This document shows, piece by piece, positions 24,724 to 33,922 of a DNA stretch of 64,000 bases. The position numbers and the translations under genes are program-made. The stretch lies in assembly GCA_044226145.1 (NCBI GenBank), contig JBGAHN010000011.1:1-64000 (forward strand), read 5' to 3'. The stretch is from Labilithrix sp044226145. Its GTDB lineage: Bacteria > Myxococcota_A > Polyangia > Polyangiales > Polyangiaceae. Positions within the stretch are counted from its first letter, which is position 1; the number at the start of each line of letters is the position of its first letter. Below the pieces are notes generated by a model that did no database searches, was not told the DNA's origin, and saw only the letters and a list, made by a program, of their open reading frames with translations.

Positions 24724-25315
24724 GTCGGTCGCGCCGCGCCTCGCCGGCGTCCTCGCCGTCGGCCTTTGCGTGGCGTGCGGATCGTCGTCGTACGAGACGG
24801 TGACCGAGCTCCCGAAGACGCCGCGTCGCGTTCCGGGCGTCGTGCTCGACCCGCCGTCCGCCGTCCCGCCCGCGGAGTACCGCGCGCCCGTCGCCGCCGT
24901 CGTCACGCTCCGCGAGCGCCGCTCGGACGACGACGTCGAGGGCCTCGTGAAGGCGTTCGTCCGCGCGCTCCAGAGCGCCGATCTGCTCGCGTTGCGCGCG
25001 CTCACGTCGGAGAACGTCTTCCCGTTCGACATGGGGCGCGATCCCGTCCTCGCGTCCAAATGGGCGTCGCGCGCGCAGCGTTTCCAAGAACAACGCCAGG
25101 CGGGCGTCGACGTCGCGGATCACTGCACCGTCGATCCGTCACCGGACGTCGACGCCCCTTCGCACGACGGCATGCAGCCGGGCGATTGGCTCGTGCGCGT
25201 CTCCGTCGACACGTCGCGCGCGGTCGCCGGATCGCCCCTGCGCGAGTCCTTCGTCCTCGTCTTCCGCGTCGAGCACGGCGGCCTGCGCGTCGCCGGCGAG
25301 GTCGACCCGAGGTAG
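24671..25315 (+). CDS. Predicted lipoprotein, possibly NTF2-like
   Basis: The 214-residue product has a hydrophobic stretch and lipobox (LAVGLCVACGSSS, Cys near residue 36), a Pro-rich spacer and a domain from about residue 85 (DDVEGLVKAFVRALQSADLL, ESFVLVFRVEHGGLRVAGEV). Its helix-then-strands layout suggests an NTF2-like fold. The start is uncertain: 24671 overlaps the upstream gene by 53 bases, and a GTG at 24692 would shorten the leader. Coupled expression with the amidotransferase-like gene is likely. Function unknown. Confidence 0.65.
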   Translation: MRSSPSSVAPILTSKRSESVAPRLAGVLAVGLCVACGSSSYETVTELPKTPRRVPGVVLDPPSAVPPAEYRAPVAAVVTLRERRSDDDVEGLVKAFVRALQSADLLALRALTSENVFPFDMGRDPVLASKWASRAQRFQEQRQAGVDVADHCTVDPSPDVDAPSHDGMQPGDWLVRVSVDTSRAVAGSPLRESFVLVFRVEHGGLRVAGEVDPR

Positions 25316-25368
25316 CACTCCCGCCGGGACGCCTCTCACTCTCGAGCCTCCCGCTCCGGAGCCCCCCG

Positions 25369-25998
25369 CTAAGGCTTCGGGTACTTTCGCACGTCGACGC
25401 CGAGCTTCTCGCAGATCGCGTCGAGCACCGCGTCGACGCGCGGCTCGAGCTCTTCGATCGAGCCGGCGTTGTCGACGACGAAATCGGCGACGGCGATCTT
25501 CGCCTCGAGCGGCATCTGAGCGGCCATGCGCGCCCGCGCCTCGGCCTCGGTCGCCTCGTCGCGCTTCATCGCGCGGCGGACCTGCGCGTCCTCCGGCGCC
25601 GTGACCACGACGAGGGGACGGAACGCGTCCGCGATGCCGTTCTCCACGAGCAGCGCGGCCTCGTAGCACGCGAGCGGGTGCCCTTGACCCGCGAGCTCGC
25701 GGGTGCGCTCGAACGTCGCCTCGCCGATGCGGGGATGGAGGATGCCGTTGAGCGCCTTTCGCTTCGCGTCGTCGGCGAACACCTCCCGCGCGAGCTTCTT
25801 GCGATCGAGCTCGCCGTCCTCGTCGAGGAACTCGAGGCCGAAGGTCCGCACGACGGCGTCGAGCCCCGGCGTGCCCTTGGCGACGACGTCCCGCGCGACG
25901 CGATCGGCGTCGATGACCGGCACGCCGCGCGCGCGAAGCCGATCCGCCACGGCGCTCTTGCCCGACGCGATGCCCCCCGTCAGTCCGAACACGTGCAT
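25369..25998 (-). CDS. coaE: Dephospho-CoA kinase
   Basis: Cytosolic enzyme for the last step of coenzyme A synthesis: it phosphorylates the ribose 3'-hydroxyl of dephospho-CoA. The 209-residue length is typical. The P-loop is GLTGGIASGKSAVA at the N-terminus, followed by VIDADRVARDVV, LDRKKLAREVFAD and a lid region (HPRIGEATFER). PLVVVTAPEDAQVRRAMKRD completes the family pattern. It lies divergently from dnaE with a 193-base gap that must hold both promoters. Confidence 0.95.
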   Translation of the reverse strand: MHVFGLTGGIASGKSAVADRLRARGVPVIDADRVARDVVAKGTPGLDAVVRTFGLEFLDEDGELDRKKLAREVFADDAKRKALNGILHPRIGEATFERTRELAGQGHPLACYEAALLVENGIADAFRPLVVVTAPEDAQVRRAMKRDEATEAEARARMAAQMPLEAKIAVADFVVDNAGSIEELEPRVDAVLDAICEKLGVDVRKYPKP

Positions 25999-26191
25999 GG
26001 CTTCGCTTTTTCCATCCGTTCGCCGGGCCCGCGTGCGCCGGACGAACGCCGCGGATGCTACGCGAGCCCGCGCCTCGTCAGCAAGGCCGGAACCTCGCTT
26101 CGGACCCGCGAAATGCCCGTCGCCGCGCTCGATGCGTGCCGCGTGACCGGAGGCGTGGCGATCGCCGACGCCCTTTGCTACGTCCGTACCG

Positions 26192-29100
26192 ATGGCCGAT
26201 TCGTCGCCCGAGTTCGTTCACCTGCACGTGCACTCGCAGTACTCGATGCTCGACGGCGCGCTGAAGGTGAAGAACCTCGTCAAGGAGGTCCAGAAGCAGG
26301 GCATGCACGCGGTGGCGCTCACCGACCACGGCAACATGTTCGGCGCCATCTCGTTCTACAAGGCGGCGAAGGACGCGGGCGTCAAGGCCATCTTGGGCTC
26401 CGAGCTCGAGGTCGTCGTCGGTTCCCACGGCCACCACCTGCCGCTGCTCGCGGCGACGGAGGAGGGGTACAAGAACCTCGTCTGGCTCGTCTCGCAGGGC
26501 TACGTCGATCCCGATCCGAAGGGGACGCCGGGCGTGCCGTGCGTTCCGCTCTCGGCGCTCGAAGGGCGGACGAAGGGGCTCGTCGCGCTGACGGGTTGCA
26601 TGGGCGGCGTCCTCGCGCAGAGCATCCTCGAGGAGGGACAAGACGCGGGCAAGAAGACGCTCGCCATGCTGCGCGATCTGTTCGAGCCGGGATCGCTCTA
26701 CGTCGAGATCCAGGACCACGGGCTCCCCGAACAGCCCATTTTGCGCGGTATTTTGCGCGATCTCGCGAAGCACTTCGACCTGCCGCTCGTCGCGACGAAC
26801 GACGTCCACTACGCCGCGCGCGACGACGCCGAGGCGCACCTCTACCTGTCGTGCATCAAGTCGGGGCGCTCGGTGACCGAAGCCCGCGAGCGCGGCCACG
26901 GCGCCGAGGAGATGTACCTGAAGAGCGCTGCCGAGATGGCGAAGGTCTTCCGCGACGATCCCGAGGCGGTCAAGAACACGCTCGCGGTCGCCGAGAAGTG
27001 CCAGCTCAAGCTCACGCTCGGCAAGCCCATGCTCCCGACGTTCCCCGTCCCCGAGGGCTTCGACACCGACGGCTACTTCCGTCACGTCGCCGCCGAGGGC
27101 CTCGAGGCGCGCTTCGCCGAGTTCGAGAGCGTCGGCAAGACCGTCGACAAAGAGGCGTACCGCAAGCGCCTGCACTGGGAGCTCGACGTCATCTGCACGA
27201 TGAAGTTCCCGGGCTACTTCCTCATCGTCTGGGACTTCATCCGTTTCGGCAAGGAGAACGGCGTGCCCGTCGGTCCGGGCCGCGGCTCCGGCGCGGGCTC
27301 GATCGTCGCCTATTCGCTCCGCATCACCGACCTCGACCCGATCCCGTTCAACCTGCTCTTCGAGCGCTTCCTCAACCCGGAGCGCGTGAGCATGCCGGAC
27401 TTCGACGTCGACTTCTGCATGGATCGGCGCGACCGCGTCATCCAGTACGTGCAGCGCAAATACGGCGAGAGCAGCGTCGGCCAGATCGCGACGTTCGCCG
27501 AGCTCAAGGCCAAGAGCGTCATCAAGGACGTCGCGCGTTGCCTCGAGATCCCGCCCGTGGAGGCGCAGCAGATCGCGAGCCTCATCCCGAACAAGACGCC
27601 CGCCGAGACGTACACGATCACCGAGAGCCTCGACGTCGAGCCGAAGCTCAAGGCGAAGTTCGAGACCGAGCCGAAGGTGCGCGAGCTGCTCTCGCAGGCC
27701 ATCAAGCTCGAAGGCCTGACGCGCCACGCCGGCAAGCACGCCGCCGGCATCGTCATCAGCGAAGGTCCGCTCTGGGATCACGTCCCGGTCTTCAAGGACG
27801 GCAAATCCGACGGCTACATCACGCAGTACTACAAGGACGACGTCGAGCAGGCCGGCCTCGTCAAATTCGACTTCCTCGGCCTCAAGACGCTGACGGTCAT
27901 CGACATCGCGCAGCGCATCGTCAACGCGCGCCCCGACGTCGTGCGCGAAGGCCGCACGCTCGACGTCTCGAAGCTCCCGCTCGACGACAAGGCCGCCTAC
28001 CAGCTCATGGCCTCGGGCGAGACGAAGGGCGTGTTCCAGCTCGAGTCGAGCGGCATGCAGCAGCTCTTCAAGGATCTGCATCCCGACAACTTCGAGGACA
28101 TCGTCGCGGCGGTGGCGCTCTACCGCCCGGGCCCGCTCGGCACCGGCATGGTGAAGGACTTCGTCGACTGCAAGCACGGTCGCAAGCCCATCGCCAAGAT
28201 GCACGACAAGGTCGACTACATCCTCGAGCCGACCTATGGCGTCATCGTCTACCAAGAGCAGGTCATGCAGATCGCGCAGGCGCTCGCGGGCTACTCGCTC
28301 GGCGGCGCCGACCTCCTCCGCCGCGCGATGGGCAAGAAGAAGCCCGAGGAGATGGCCAAGCAGAAGGGCATCTTCGTCGAGGGCTCGATCAAGAACGGCG
28401 TCACGGAAGAAGACGCCGACCGCATCTTCGGATTGCTCGAGTTCTTCGCGGGCTACGGCTTCAACAAGTCCCACTCGGCGGCGTACGCGCTCATCACGTA
28501 TCAGACCGCCTTCCTGAAGGCGCACTACCCCGCGGAGCTGCTCTGCGGGATCATGACCTCCGACAAGGAGAAGGTCGACAAGGTCGTCCGCACGATCGCC
28601 GACGCGCGCGCGATGGGCGTCACCGTGCTGCCGCCGGACGTGAACGAGAGCGATATCGACTTCAAGGTCGTCTACACGCACCCCAATGGCGACAAGCGCA
28701 TCTCCACGAAGGCGCGGAACGCGGTCGCGAAGGACAAGTGCGGGCCGCAGATCCGCTTCGGCCTCGGCGCCGTGCGCGGGCTCGGCGGCGCCGCGCTCGA
28801 GGCGCTCCTCGAGGCGCGGCAGGAGGGTGGGCCGTTCGTCGACCTCTTCGATTTCGCCTCGCGCGTCGACGCGAAGCGCATCAACAAGGGCGTGTTCGAG
28901 GCGCTCGTGCAGTGCGGCGCGTTCGACCAGACGCTCGAGAAGAACGGCGTCACGCGCGCGCAGGCGTTCGCGTCGATCGAGACGGCGCTCGAGCGGAGCC
29001 GTTCGGCGAGCCGCGATCGCGAGCGCGGGCAGACGAACCTGTTCGGGCTCTTCGACGCCGGCGCGAAGGACACGGGCGCGAAGCTCTCGTCGGGCGACTA

Positions 29101-29803
29101 CGCGAAGGCCGAGCACTGGGACCGGCGCGAGATGCTCGTCCGCGAGCGGCAGTCGCTCGGCTTCTACGTGTCGGGGCACCCGCTCGAGCGCTATTTGCGT
29201 GGTGGCGGCGCGCTCGCGAAGCTCGACGCCGTGCCCGCATCGTCGCTCGCGACGGCGAACGATTGGGCGGTCGTGCGCGTCGCGGGCATGGTCGAGGGCT
29301 ACCGCGAGCGCATCTTCAAGGACGGAGGAGGGAAGATCGCGTTCTTCGATCTCGAAGATCTCACGGGCCGCGTGACGTGCAAGGTGCGCGGCAACTCCAT
29401 CGACGCGTACGCGGCGATGCTCACCGGCGGCGAGCCGGTGCTCGTGACGGGGAAGGTGAGCTTCCCGTTCCGTGAGTCCGACGCCGAAGAGGTCGAAGAA
29501 GGACCGCGCGAGCCGACGCTCTTCGTCAACGAGGTCGTGCGCCTGTCGGACGCCGTTCGGAACGACACGCGCCTCGTGTCCATCCGGCTCGCCGCGGAGC
29601 GGACGAACGAAGCCCTCCTCCAGAAGATGGCCGACGTGCTCCGCAAGTCCGAGGGCCGGTGCCCGGTGCAGCTCATCCTCACGATGAAGGATGGCGCCGA
29701 GGCGCTCCTCGCGCTCGGGCGGCCTTACCGCATCGAGGTGTCCGACGAGGTGCTCGCGGGGCTCGAGCGCATCTTCGGCGAGCAGGTCGCCGAGCTCCGG
29801 TGA
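26192..29803 (+). CDS. dnaE: DNA polymerase III alpha subunit
   Basis: The replicative polymerase subunit, 1203 residues, DnaE1-type. Domains in order: N-terminal PHP domain (FVHLHVHSQYSMLDGA, TDHGNMFGA), palm with GPGRGSGAGSIVAY near residue 365 and the catalytic PDFDVDFCMDRRDR near residue 403, and the fingers region with YGVIVYQEQVMQIAQ. A helix-hairpin-helix region and an OB fold (VVRVAGMVEGYRERIF) near residue 1027 complete it. The PHP histidines are largely kept (HLHVH), so metal binding or residual exonuclease function is possible. The ATG at 26192 sits directly before the PHP homology. Confidence 0.96.
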   Translation: MADSSPEFVHLHVHSQYSMLDGALKVKNLVKEVQKQGMHAVALTDHGNMFGAISFYKAAKDAGVKAILGSELEVVVGSHGHHLPLLAATEEGYKNLVWLVSQGYVDPDPKGTPGVPCVPLSALEGRTKGLVALTGCMGGVLAQSILEEGQDAGKKTLAMLRDLFEPGSLYVEIQDHGLPEQPILRGILRDLAKHFDLPLVATNDVHYAARDDAEAHLYLSCIKSGRSVTEARERGHGAEEMYLKSAAEMAKVFRDDPEAVKNTLAVAEKCQLKLTLGKPMLPTFPVPEGFDTDGYFRHVAAEGLEARFAEFESVGKTVDKEAYRKRLHWELDVICTMKFPGYFLIVWDFIRFGKENGVPVGPGRGSGAGSIVAYSLRITDLDPIPFNLLFERFLNPERVSMPDFDVDFCMDRRDRVIQYVQRKYGESSVGQIATFAELKAKSVIKDVARCLEIPPVEAQQIASLIPNKTPAETYTITESLDVEPKLKAKFETEPKVRELLSQAIKLEGLTRHAGKHAAGIVISEGPLWDHVPVFKDGKSDGYITQYYKDDVEQAGLVKFDFLGLKTLTVIDIAQRIVNARPDVVREGRTLDVSKLPLDDKAAYQLMASGETKGVFQLESSGMQQLFKDLHPDNFEDIVAAVALYRPGPLGTGMVKDFVDCKHGRKPIAKMHDKVDYILEPTYGVIVYQEQVMQIAQALAGYSLGGADLLRRAMGKKKPEEMAKQKGIFVEGSIKNGVTEEDADRIFGLLEFFAGYGFNKSHSAAYALITYQTAFLKAHYPAELLCGIMTSDKEKVDKVVRTIADARAMGVTVLPPDVNESDIDFKVVYTHPNGDKRISTKARNAVAKDKCGPQIRFGLGAVRGLGGAALEALLEARQEGGPFVDLFDFASRVDAKRINKGVFEALVQCGAFDQTLEKNGVTRAQAFASIETALERSRSASRDRERGQTNLFGLFDAGAKDTGAKLSSGDYAKAEHWDRREMLVRERQSLGFYVSGHPLERYLRGGGALAKLDAVPASSLATANDWAVVRVAGMVEGYRERIFKDGGGKIAFFDLEDLTGRVTCKVRGNSIDAYAAMLTGGEPVLVTGKVSFPFRESDAEEVEEGPREPTLFVNEVVRLSDAVRNDTRLVSIRLAAERTNEALLQKMADVLRKSEGRCPVQLILTMKDGAEALLALGRPYRIEVSDEVLAGLERIFGEQVAELR

Positions 29804-29832
29804 CGCCGCCGTATCCCGACGCCTCCGCCCGT

Positions 29833-29871
29833 CGCGTTCACGCCTTCGGCGCCGCGTTCACGCCTTCGGCG
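29833..29871. repeat. 19-base direct repeat, two exact copies, period 20
   Basis: cgcgttcacgccttcggcg occurs at 29833 and 29853, just after the dnaE stop and running into the 3' end of the convergent MoxR gene. Confidence 0.9.
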
Positions 29872-30919
29872 TCGTCGCGGCGAGAAGCGACGGCAGCTTC
29901 GCTTCGAGCTTCAGGCGATCTTCTTCGTGCTTGAGGAGCACGCCGAGCGTCGCGCGGACCGTCTCGGGATCGAGCGCGCTCCGCCCCATGAGCAAGAGCG
30001 CGCGCGCCCAATCGACGGTCTCGGAGATCGAGGGCACCTTGCGCAAATCGAGCGCGCGCACGCGGGCGACGAACCCGACGAGCGACTCGGCCAGCGCGCG
30101 CGTGATGCCGGGGACGCGCAGCTCGAGGATGGCGAGCTCGCGTGACGGCGGTGGGTAGTCGAGGAACGCGTGGAGGCACCGCCGCCGGAGGGCATCGGTC
30201 ATGTCCCGCGTGGCGTTCGTGGTGAGCAAGACGAGCGGCGAATGCGTCGCGCGGATCGTGCCGAGCTCGGGGATCGTGATCTGTCGCTCCGCCAGGATCT
30301 CGAGGAGGAACGCCTCGAACTCGGGGTCCGAACGGTCGACCTCGTCGACGAGGAGCACCACGGGCACGGGGCTCCGGAGCGCGCGGAGCAGCGGCCGCTC
30401 GAGGAGGAACCGCTCGTGGAAGAGATCGCTCTCCATGCCGGCGGCGATCGCGGCCGCCGTCGACGCGCTCGCCGAAGCCGTCGCGCCTCCACCTTCGCCC
30501 GCGTGTTCGCTCCCACCACGTTCGCCCACACGAGCCGTGGCGCCGTCGCGCAAGAGCTGCGTGTAGAGCATCTGCTTGCCGTAGTCCCACTCGTAGAGCG
30601 CCTTGCCCTCGTCGAGCCCCTCGTAGCATTGCAGCCGGACGAGGGGCCTCCCGAGCACCTCCGCGAGCGCGCGGGCGAGATCGGTCTTCCCGACGCCGGC
30701 GGGCCCTTCGAGCAAGAGCGGCCGGTCGAGCTCGAGGGCGAGCCACGCCGCGAGGGCCGTCTTGGCGTCCGCGATGTACGTTTTGCCGAGCGCCCGCTCG
30801 AGCTCGTGCGCGTCCTCGAAATGTTTGGCGTTCGTCGACGTCGCGGTGTCGGTCGTGTTGGCCGTGTCGGTCGACGCCGTCGTGGAGGGGGATCGGTGAG
30901 AGATCATGCGCGCGGTCAC
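29858..30919 (-). CDS. MoxR/CoxD-type AAA+ ATPase
   Basis: The 353-residue protein has a disordered Thr/Ser/Ala leader (residues 1-30), a classic Walker A (LLEGPAGVGKTDLARALAEV), Walker B (VVLLVDEVDRSDPEFEAFLLE), sensor 1 (LVLLTTNATRDM) and an arginine segment (LRRRCLHAFLDYP). An Ala/Gly/Ser insertion of about 35 residues sits between the Walker motifs. It resembles CoxD-like MoxR ATPases, which act with VWA proteins in metalloenzyme maturation, but no such partner is adjacent. A strong AAGGAGGAGG lies about 19 bases before the GTG at 30919; an ATG at 30907 is the alternative start. Confidence 0.85.
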   Translation of the reverse strand: MTARMISHRSPSTTASTDTANTTDTATSTNAKHFEDAHELERALGKTYIADAKTALAAWLALELDRPLLLEGPAGVGKTDLARALAEVLGRPLVRLQCYEGLDEGKALYEWDYGKQMLYTQLLRDGATARVGERGGSEHAGEGGGATASASASTAAAIAAGMESDLFHERFLLERPLLRALRSPVPVVLLVDEVDRSDPEFEAFLLEILAERQITIPELGTIRATHSPLVLLTTNATRDMTDALRRRCLHAFLDYPPPSRELAILELRVPGITRALAESLVGFVARVRALDLRKVPSISETVDWARALLLMGRSALDPETVRATLGVLLKHEEDRLKLEAKLPSLLAATTPKA

Positions 30920-30949
30920 GACGGCTTGGTGCGAGGTCGCCTCCTCCTT

Positions 30950-30969
30950 GGAATTTATATAACGATTCC
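30950..30969. promoter_or_regulatory. AT-rich palindrome in a divergent promoter region
   Basis: Within the 108-base gap between divergent starts lies TTATATAA (30955-30962) flanked by GGAAT (30950-30954) and ATTCC (30965-30969). On the minus strand TATAAA could be a -10 box just ahead of the AAGGAGGAGG of the MoxR gene. An A/T block this long is rare in the window. It may be a promoter or an operator. Confidence 0.4.
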
Positions 30970-31027
30970 GCGCGCTATCGTCGCCTCAAACTGCTCGGTC
31001 CGCCGCGGGGTCTGATACCGTTCGAGA

Positions 31028-32266
31028 ATGTCCGATCGCGACGACCTGCTGCGCATCGACGGAACGGGGGCGATGCACCCCGTCGGTCGTGGAGCGAGCC
31101 AGCAGCTTCGGCCTCGGGCAGGGGAATGGCGGCTCATCCCGAGCCCCCACGAGCTCATCGTCGCACGGAGCGTGACGGGCGGTGACGCCGTCATGAAGCT
31201 CGCGGGTGAAATCGGCACGCCGGGCGCGCTCTGCGACATCGTCGCGCTCGTTGCGCAATCGGGGTGGAAGGGCGAGCTCGTCGTCCTGTCGGAGCGCGGC
31301 ACGCGTTCGCTCTATTTCGATCGCGGCACCATCCTCGGCGCCACCACGACGGTCCCCGAGGAGCGCATCGGCGAGATGCTCTACCGCTTCGGCGTCGTCA
31401 CGCGCGCGCAGCTCGACGCCATCGTGAGCGCCGGCAAGGCGACCGGCAAGCGCTTCGGCGAAGCAGCCATCGAGACCGGCATCGTCGGCGCCGAGAAGCT
31501 CTTCGCGATGATGGCCCGCCAGGTCGAGGCCGTCTTCTTCGCGGCCGTGCACGTCGGCGAGGGCACGTTCTATTTCTTCGATCGGTTCGACGAACGAAAG
31601 ATCGTGCAGCGCCAATCGTTCAACGCCGGAGGCCTCCTCATGGAAGCCGCGCGGCGGATGGACGAGATGCGGTTTTTTCGCGAAAAAATCCCGAACGACA
31701 CGTTCATCCCGGTCCCCGTGCCGGGCAAGAACGCGCCCGACGATCTCTCGGCGGTCTTCGCGCAATTCGATGGCAAGCGCGACATCGCCGAGATCGGGCG
31801 GCTCCTCGGTCAGACGGAGTTCGACGTCACCCGCGCCGTGTTCCAGCTCGTCTCGAGCGGCGCGGCCACGATCGTCGCTCCGCGCCCGCGCGGTCCGGAA
31901 GCCATCATCGACGCGTTCAACCCCGCGCTCTCTGCCATTCATCACCGCTGCGATCGCGCCGGCAAGGGCGGCGATCTCCGCGACGGCCTCGCGCGGTTCG
32001 CGACGGGCGGCGGCCTCTACGATCCGCTCTTCATGGGCGCCGGGCCGCTCGCGGACGGCACGCTCCGGCCGGAGCGCATCGCGAACAACCTCGCCGCGCT
32101 CGTCGGCGAAGACTCGGACGCGTGGCTCGTCGGCCTCATGAACGACTACGTCGGCTTCGCGCTCTTCCAGAGCGAGTCGCTCCTCACGCGCGAGATGCAC
32201 GCCGATCTGCAAGCCGAGGTCGCCGAGCTGCTCTTGCCCGTGCGGCCGCTCACCGAGCGCGGCTGA
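31028..32266 (+). CDS. PATAN/DUF4388-domain protein
   Basis: The 412-residue cytosolic protein contains a PATAN (DUF4388) domain at about residues 60-200: DIVALVAQSGWKGELVVLSE, SLYFDRGTILGATTTVPEER and GEMLYRFGVVTRAQLDAIV. The C-terminal 200 residues are helical, with IAEIGRLLGQTEFDVTRAVF (winged-helix-like) and no catalytic motif. DUF4388 proteins are abundant in myxobacteria and linked to signalling and motility regulation. No receiver or kinase domain is fused here. Divergent from the MoxR gene. Confidence 0.82.
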   Translation: MSDRDDLLRIDGTGAMHPVGRGASQQLRPRAGEWRLIPSPHELIVARSVTGGDAVMKLAGEIGTPGALCDIVALVAQSGWKGELVVLSERGTRSLYFDRGTILGATTTVPEERIGEMLYRFGVVTRAQLDAIVSAGKATGKRFGEAAIETGIVGAEKLFAMMARQVEAVFFAAVHVGEGTFYFFDRFDERKIVQRQSFNAGGLLMEAARRMDEMRFFREKIPNDTFIPVPVPGKNAPDDLSAVFAQFDGKRDIAEIGRLLGQTEFDVTRAVFQLVSSGAATIVAPRPRGPEAIIDAFNPALSAIHHRCDRAGKGGDLRDGLARFATGGGLYDPLFMGAGPLADGTLRPERIANNLAALVGEDSDAWLVGLMNDYVGFALFQSESLLTREMHADLQAEVAELLLPVRPLTERG

Positions 32267-32291
32267 GGGCGGTCACGCGCGGATCACGCCC

Positions 32292-33029
32292 TCACGGCGT
32301 GCGTCCGTCGCTGGTTTGTCGCCGCAGCACTTCGTAGATCGCGATGCCGGCGGCGACGGACGCGTTGAGCGAGTCGAGCGGACCTCGCATCGGGAGCTTC
32401 GTGAGCATCGTGCACGCCCGCTTGACGGTCTTGCGCAGGCCCTTGCCCTCCGCGCCCACGACGAGGACGACGGGGCCCTCGAACGCGGCGTCGGGCAGCG
32501 CTTGCTCGGCGTTGGCGTCGAGGCCGAGCACCGTCGCGCCGCTCGCGGCGAGGCGCTCGAGCGCGTTCGGCAGCGAGCCCACTTGGCAGAGCACGGCGTG
32601 CTCGACGGCGCCCGCGGAGGCGCGGAACGTGGCCGGCGAGAGGGGCGCCGCGTGGTGTTCCGGCCAGACGATGCCGGTCGCTCCGAGCGCGACGGCGGAG
32701 CGGATGACGGCGCCGAAGTTCTGCGGATCCTCGAGCTCGTCGAGCGCCACGACGAGCGAGCGGGCGTCGAGGGCTGCCTCGAGCTCGTCGAGCGATCGAA
32801 GCGCGAGCTCCGGCGCGTACGCGATGGTCCCTTGGTGGCGCGCGCCCTTGGAGGCGCGATCGAGCTCGCTCCGCGCGACGTGCGCCACGGTGGCCCCGCG
32901 CCCTTCGGCGAAGCGCGCCACGGCCTCGATCTGAGGCCCTCCATCTTTTTCGACGAGCACGCGTTCGAGCTTGTCGCCGTGGACGCGGATGGCCTCTCGA
33001 ACGGGCTGCAGACCGGTGACGAGCCTCAT
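32292..33029 (-). CDS. rlmB: 23S rRNA (guanosine-2'-O-)-methyltransferase RlmB-like (SpoU/TrmH family)
   Basis: The 245-residue protein has an N-terminal substrate-binding domain (RLVTGLQPVREAIRVHGDKL) and the three SPOUT motifs: EDPQNFGAVIRSAVALGATG, VVLVVGAEGKGLRK and PMRGPLDSLNASVAAGIAIY. It should methylate a ribose 2'-hydroxyl in 23S rRNA using S-adenosylmethionine, forming the SPOUT knot. G2251 specificity is inferred from RlmB-type architecture; a tRNA target cannot be excluded. The ATG overlaps the pyrF stop by 4 bases. Confidence 0.9.
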   Translation of the reverse strand: MRLVTGLQPVREAIRVHGDKLERVLVEKDGGPQIEAVARFAEGRGATVAHVARSELDRASKGARHQGTIAYAPELALRSLDELEAALDARSLVVALDELEDPQNFGAVIRSAVALGATGIVWPEHHAAPLSPATFRASAGAVEHAVLCQVGSLPNALERLAASGATVLGLDANAEQALPDAAFEGPVVLVVGAEGKGLRKTVKRACTMLTKLPMRGPLDSLNASVAAGIAIYEVLRRQTSDGRTP

Positions 33030-33817
33030 CGTTCCTTCTCTTTCACCGCGTTCGTGGGCGCCGCGTTCGTGGGCACCGCGTAAACCCCGGCGATCGCTCG
33101 ACCGATCGCGCGCGCCGCTTCGAGTTTGTTCGCGGCGTCGCGGATCGGTCGACCGATCACCAGCCAGCTCGCGCCGTCGCGCATCGCGCTCTCCGGCGTC
33201 GCGACGCGCTTCTGATCGCCGTGCCCTTCGGCGTCTTCCGGCCGAACGGACCGGATCCCCGGCGTCACGAGGACGGCCTCGGGCCCGAGCACCTCGCGCA
33301 AGCGCCGGACCTCGAGCGGCGAGCACACGAACCAGCGCACCCCCTCGTCCCAGGCCAGTCGTGCGAGCCGGCAGGCGAGCTCGCCCGTGCGCGATGCGCC
33401 GGTGGGCAGGCCGCCGCCGAAATCGAGATCCTTCAGATCGCCTTCGTCGAGCGACGTCAGGACGGTGACCGCGCAGACGTCGAGGGGGCGGCTCGGAGCG
33501 GCGCGCTTGGCGCTCTCGACCGCGCGCCTCAGCATCGCCCGCCCGCCACTCGCGTGGACGGTGACGACGCGCGCACCGAGCTCGGCGACCTGCGCGACCG
33601 CGCGCCCCACCGTCTCGGGGATGTCGTGCAGTTTGAGATCGAGGAAGACGGGCAGCCCCACGTCCGTCCCGAGCGCCACCGCGTCCGCGCCGTGGCGTAC
33701 GAAGAGCTCGAGGCCGACCTTGACCATCCCAATGGCCGGCGCCACGTCGCGCGCCGCGTCCCTCGCTTCGTCGAGCGACGCGTAGTCCAGCGCAAAGGCG
33801 ATGGGCGGAGCCGTCAT
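33026..33817 (-). CDS. pyrF: Orotidine 5'-phosphate decarboxylase
   Basis: Cytosolic enzyme for the last step of UMP synthesis. The 263-residue TIM barrel shows FALDYASLDEA at the first strand, GMVKVGLELFVRHG, the catalytic FLDLKLHDIPETVGRA with the Asp-Lys-Asp arrangement, and a late VTPGIRS with GRPIRDAANK phosphate loops. The C-terminus ends in a duplicated PTNA encoded by a 15-base tandem repeat. Translationally coupled to rlmB through an ATGA overlap. Confidence 0.94.
   Translation of the reverse strand: MTAPPIAFALDYASLDEARDAARDVAPAIGMVKVGLELFVRHGADAVALGTDVGLPVFLDLKLHDIPETVGRAVAQVAELGARVVTVHASGGRAMLRRAVESAKRAAPSRPLDVCAVTVLTSLDEGDLKDLDFGGGLPTGASRTGELACRLARLAWDEGVRWFVCSPLEVRRLREVLGPEAVLVTPGIRSVRPEDAEGHGDQKRVATPESAMRDGASWLVIGRPIRDAANKLEAARAIGRAIAGVYAVPTNAAPTNAVKEKER
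33046..33074 (-). repeat. 15-base-period tandem repeat, two copies
   Basis: ccgcgttcgtgggc at 33046 and 33061, encoding PTNA twice at the C-terminus of pyrF. The core cgcgttcgtgg also occurs in the repeat at 55829-55867. Confidence 0.8.
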
Positions 33818-33922
33818 GCCTCGATCAGCCGTGCAACGAGCGAGCGGCGCCCTCTCGAACGCCGCTTTCGCCCGGCTCTTCGTGCCGTTCGTGCGTCGGA
33901 GCTACGTGCATCGCGTCGTGCG

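Noticed and set aside
26078..29179. A 1033-codon minus-strand frame inside dnaE
   Set aside because: Mirror frame of dnaE, which has full PHP, palm and OB motifs on the plus strand.
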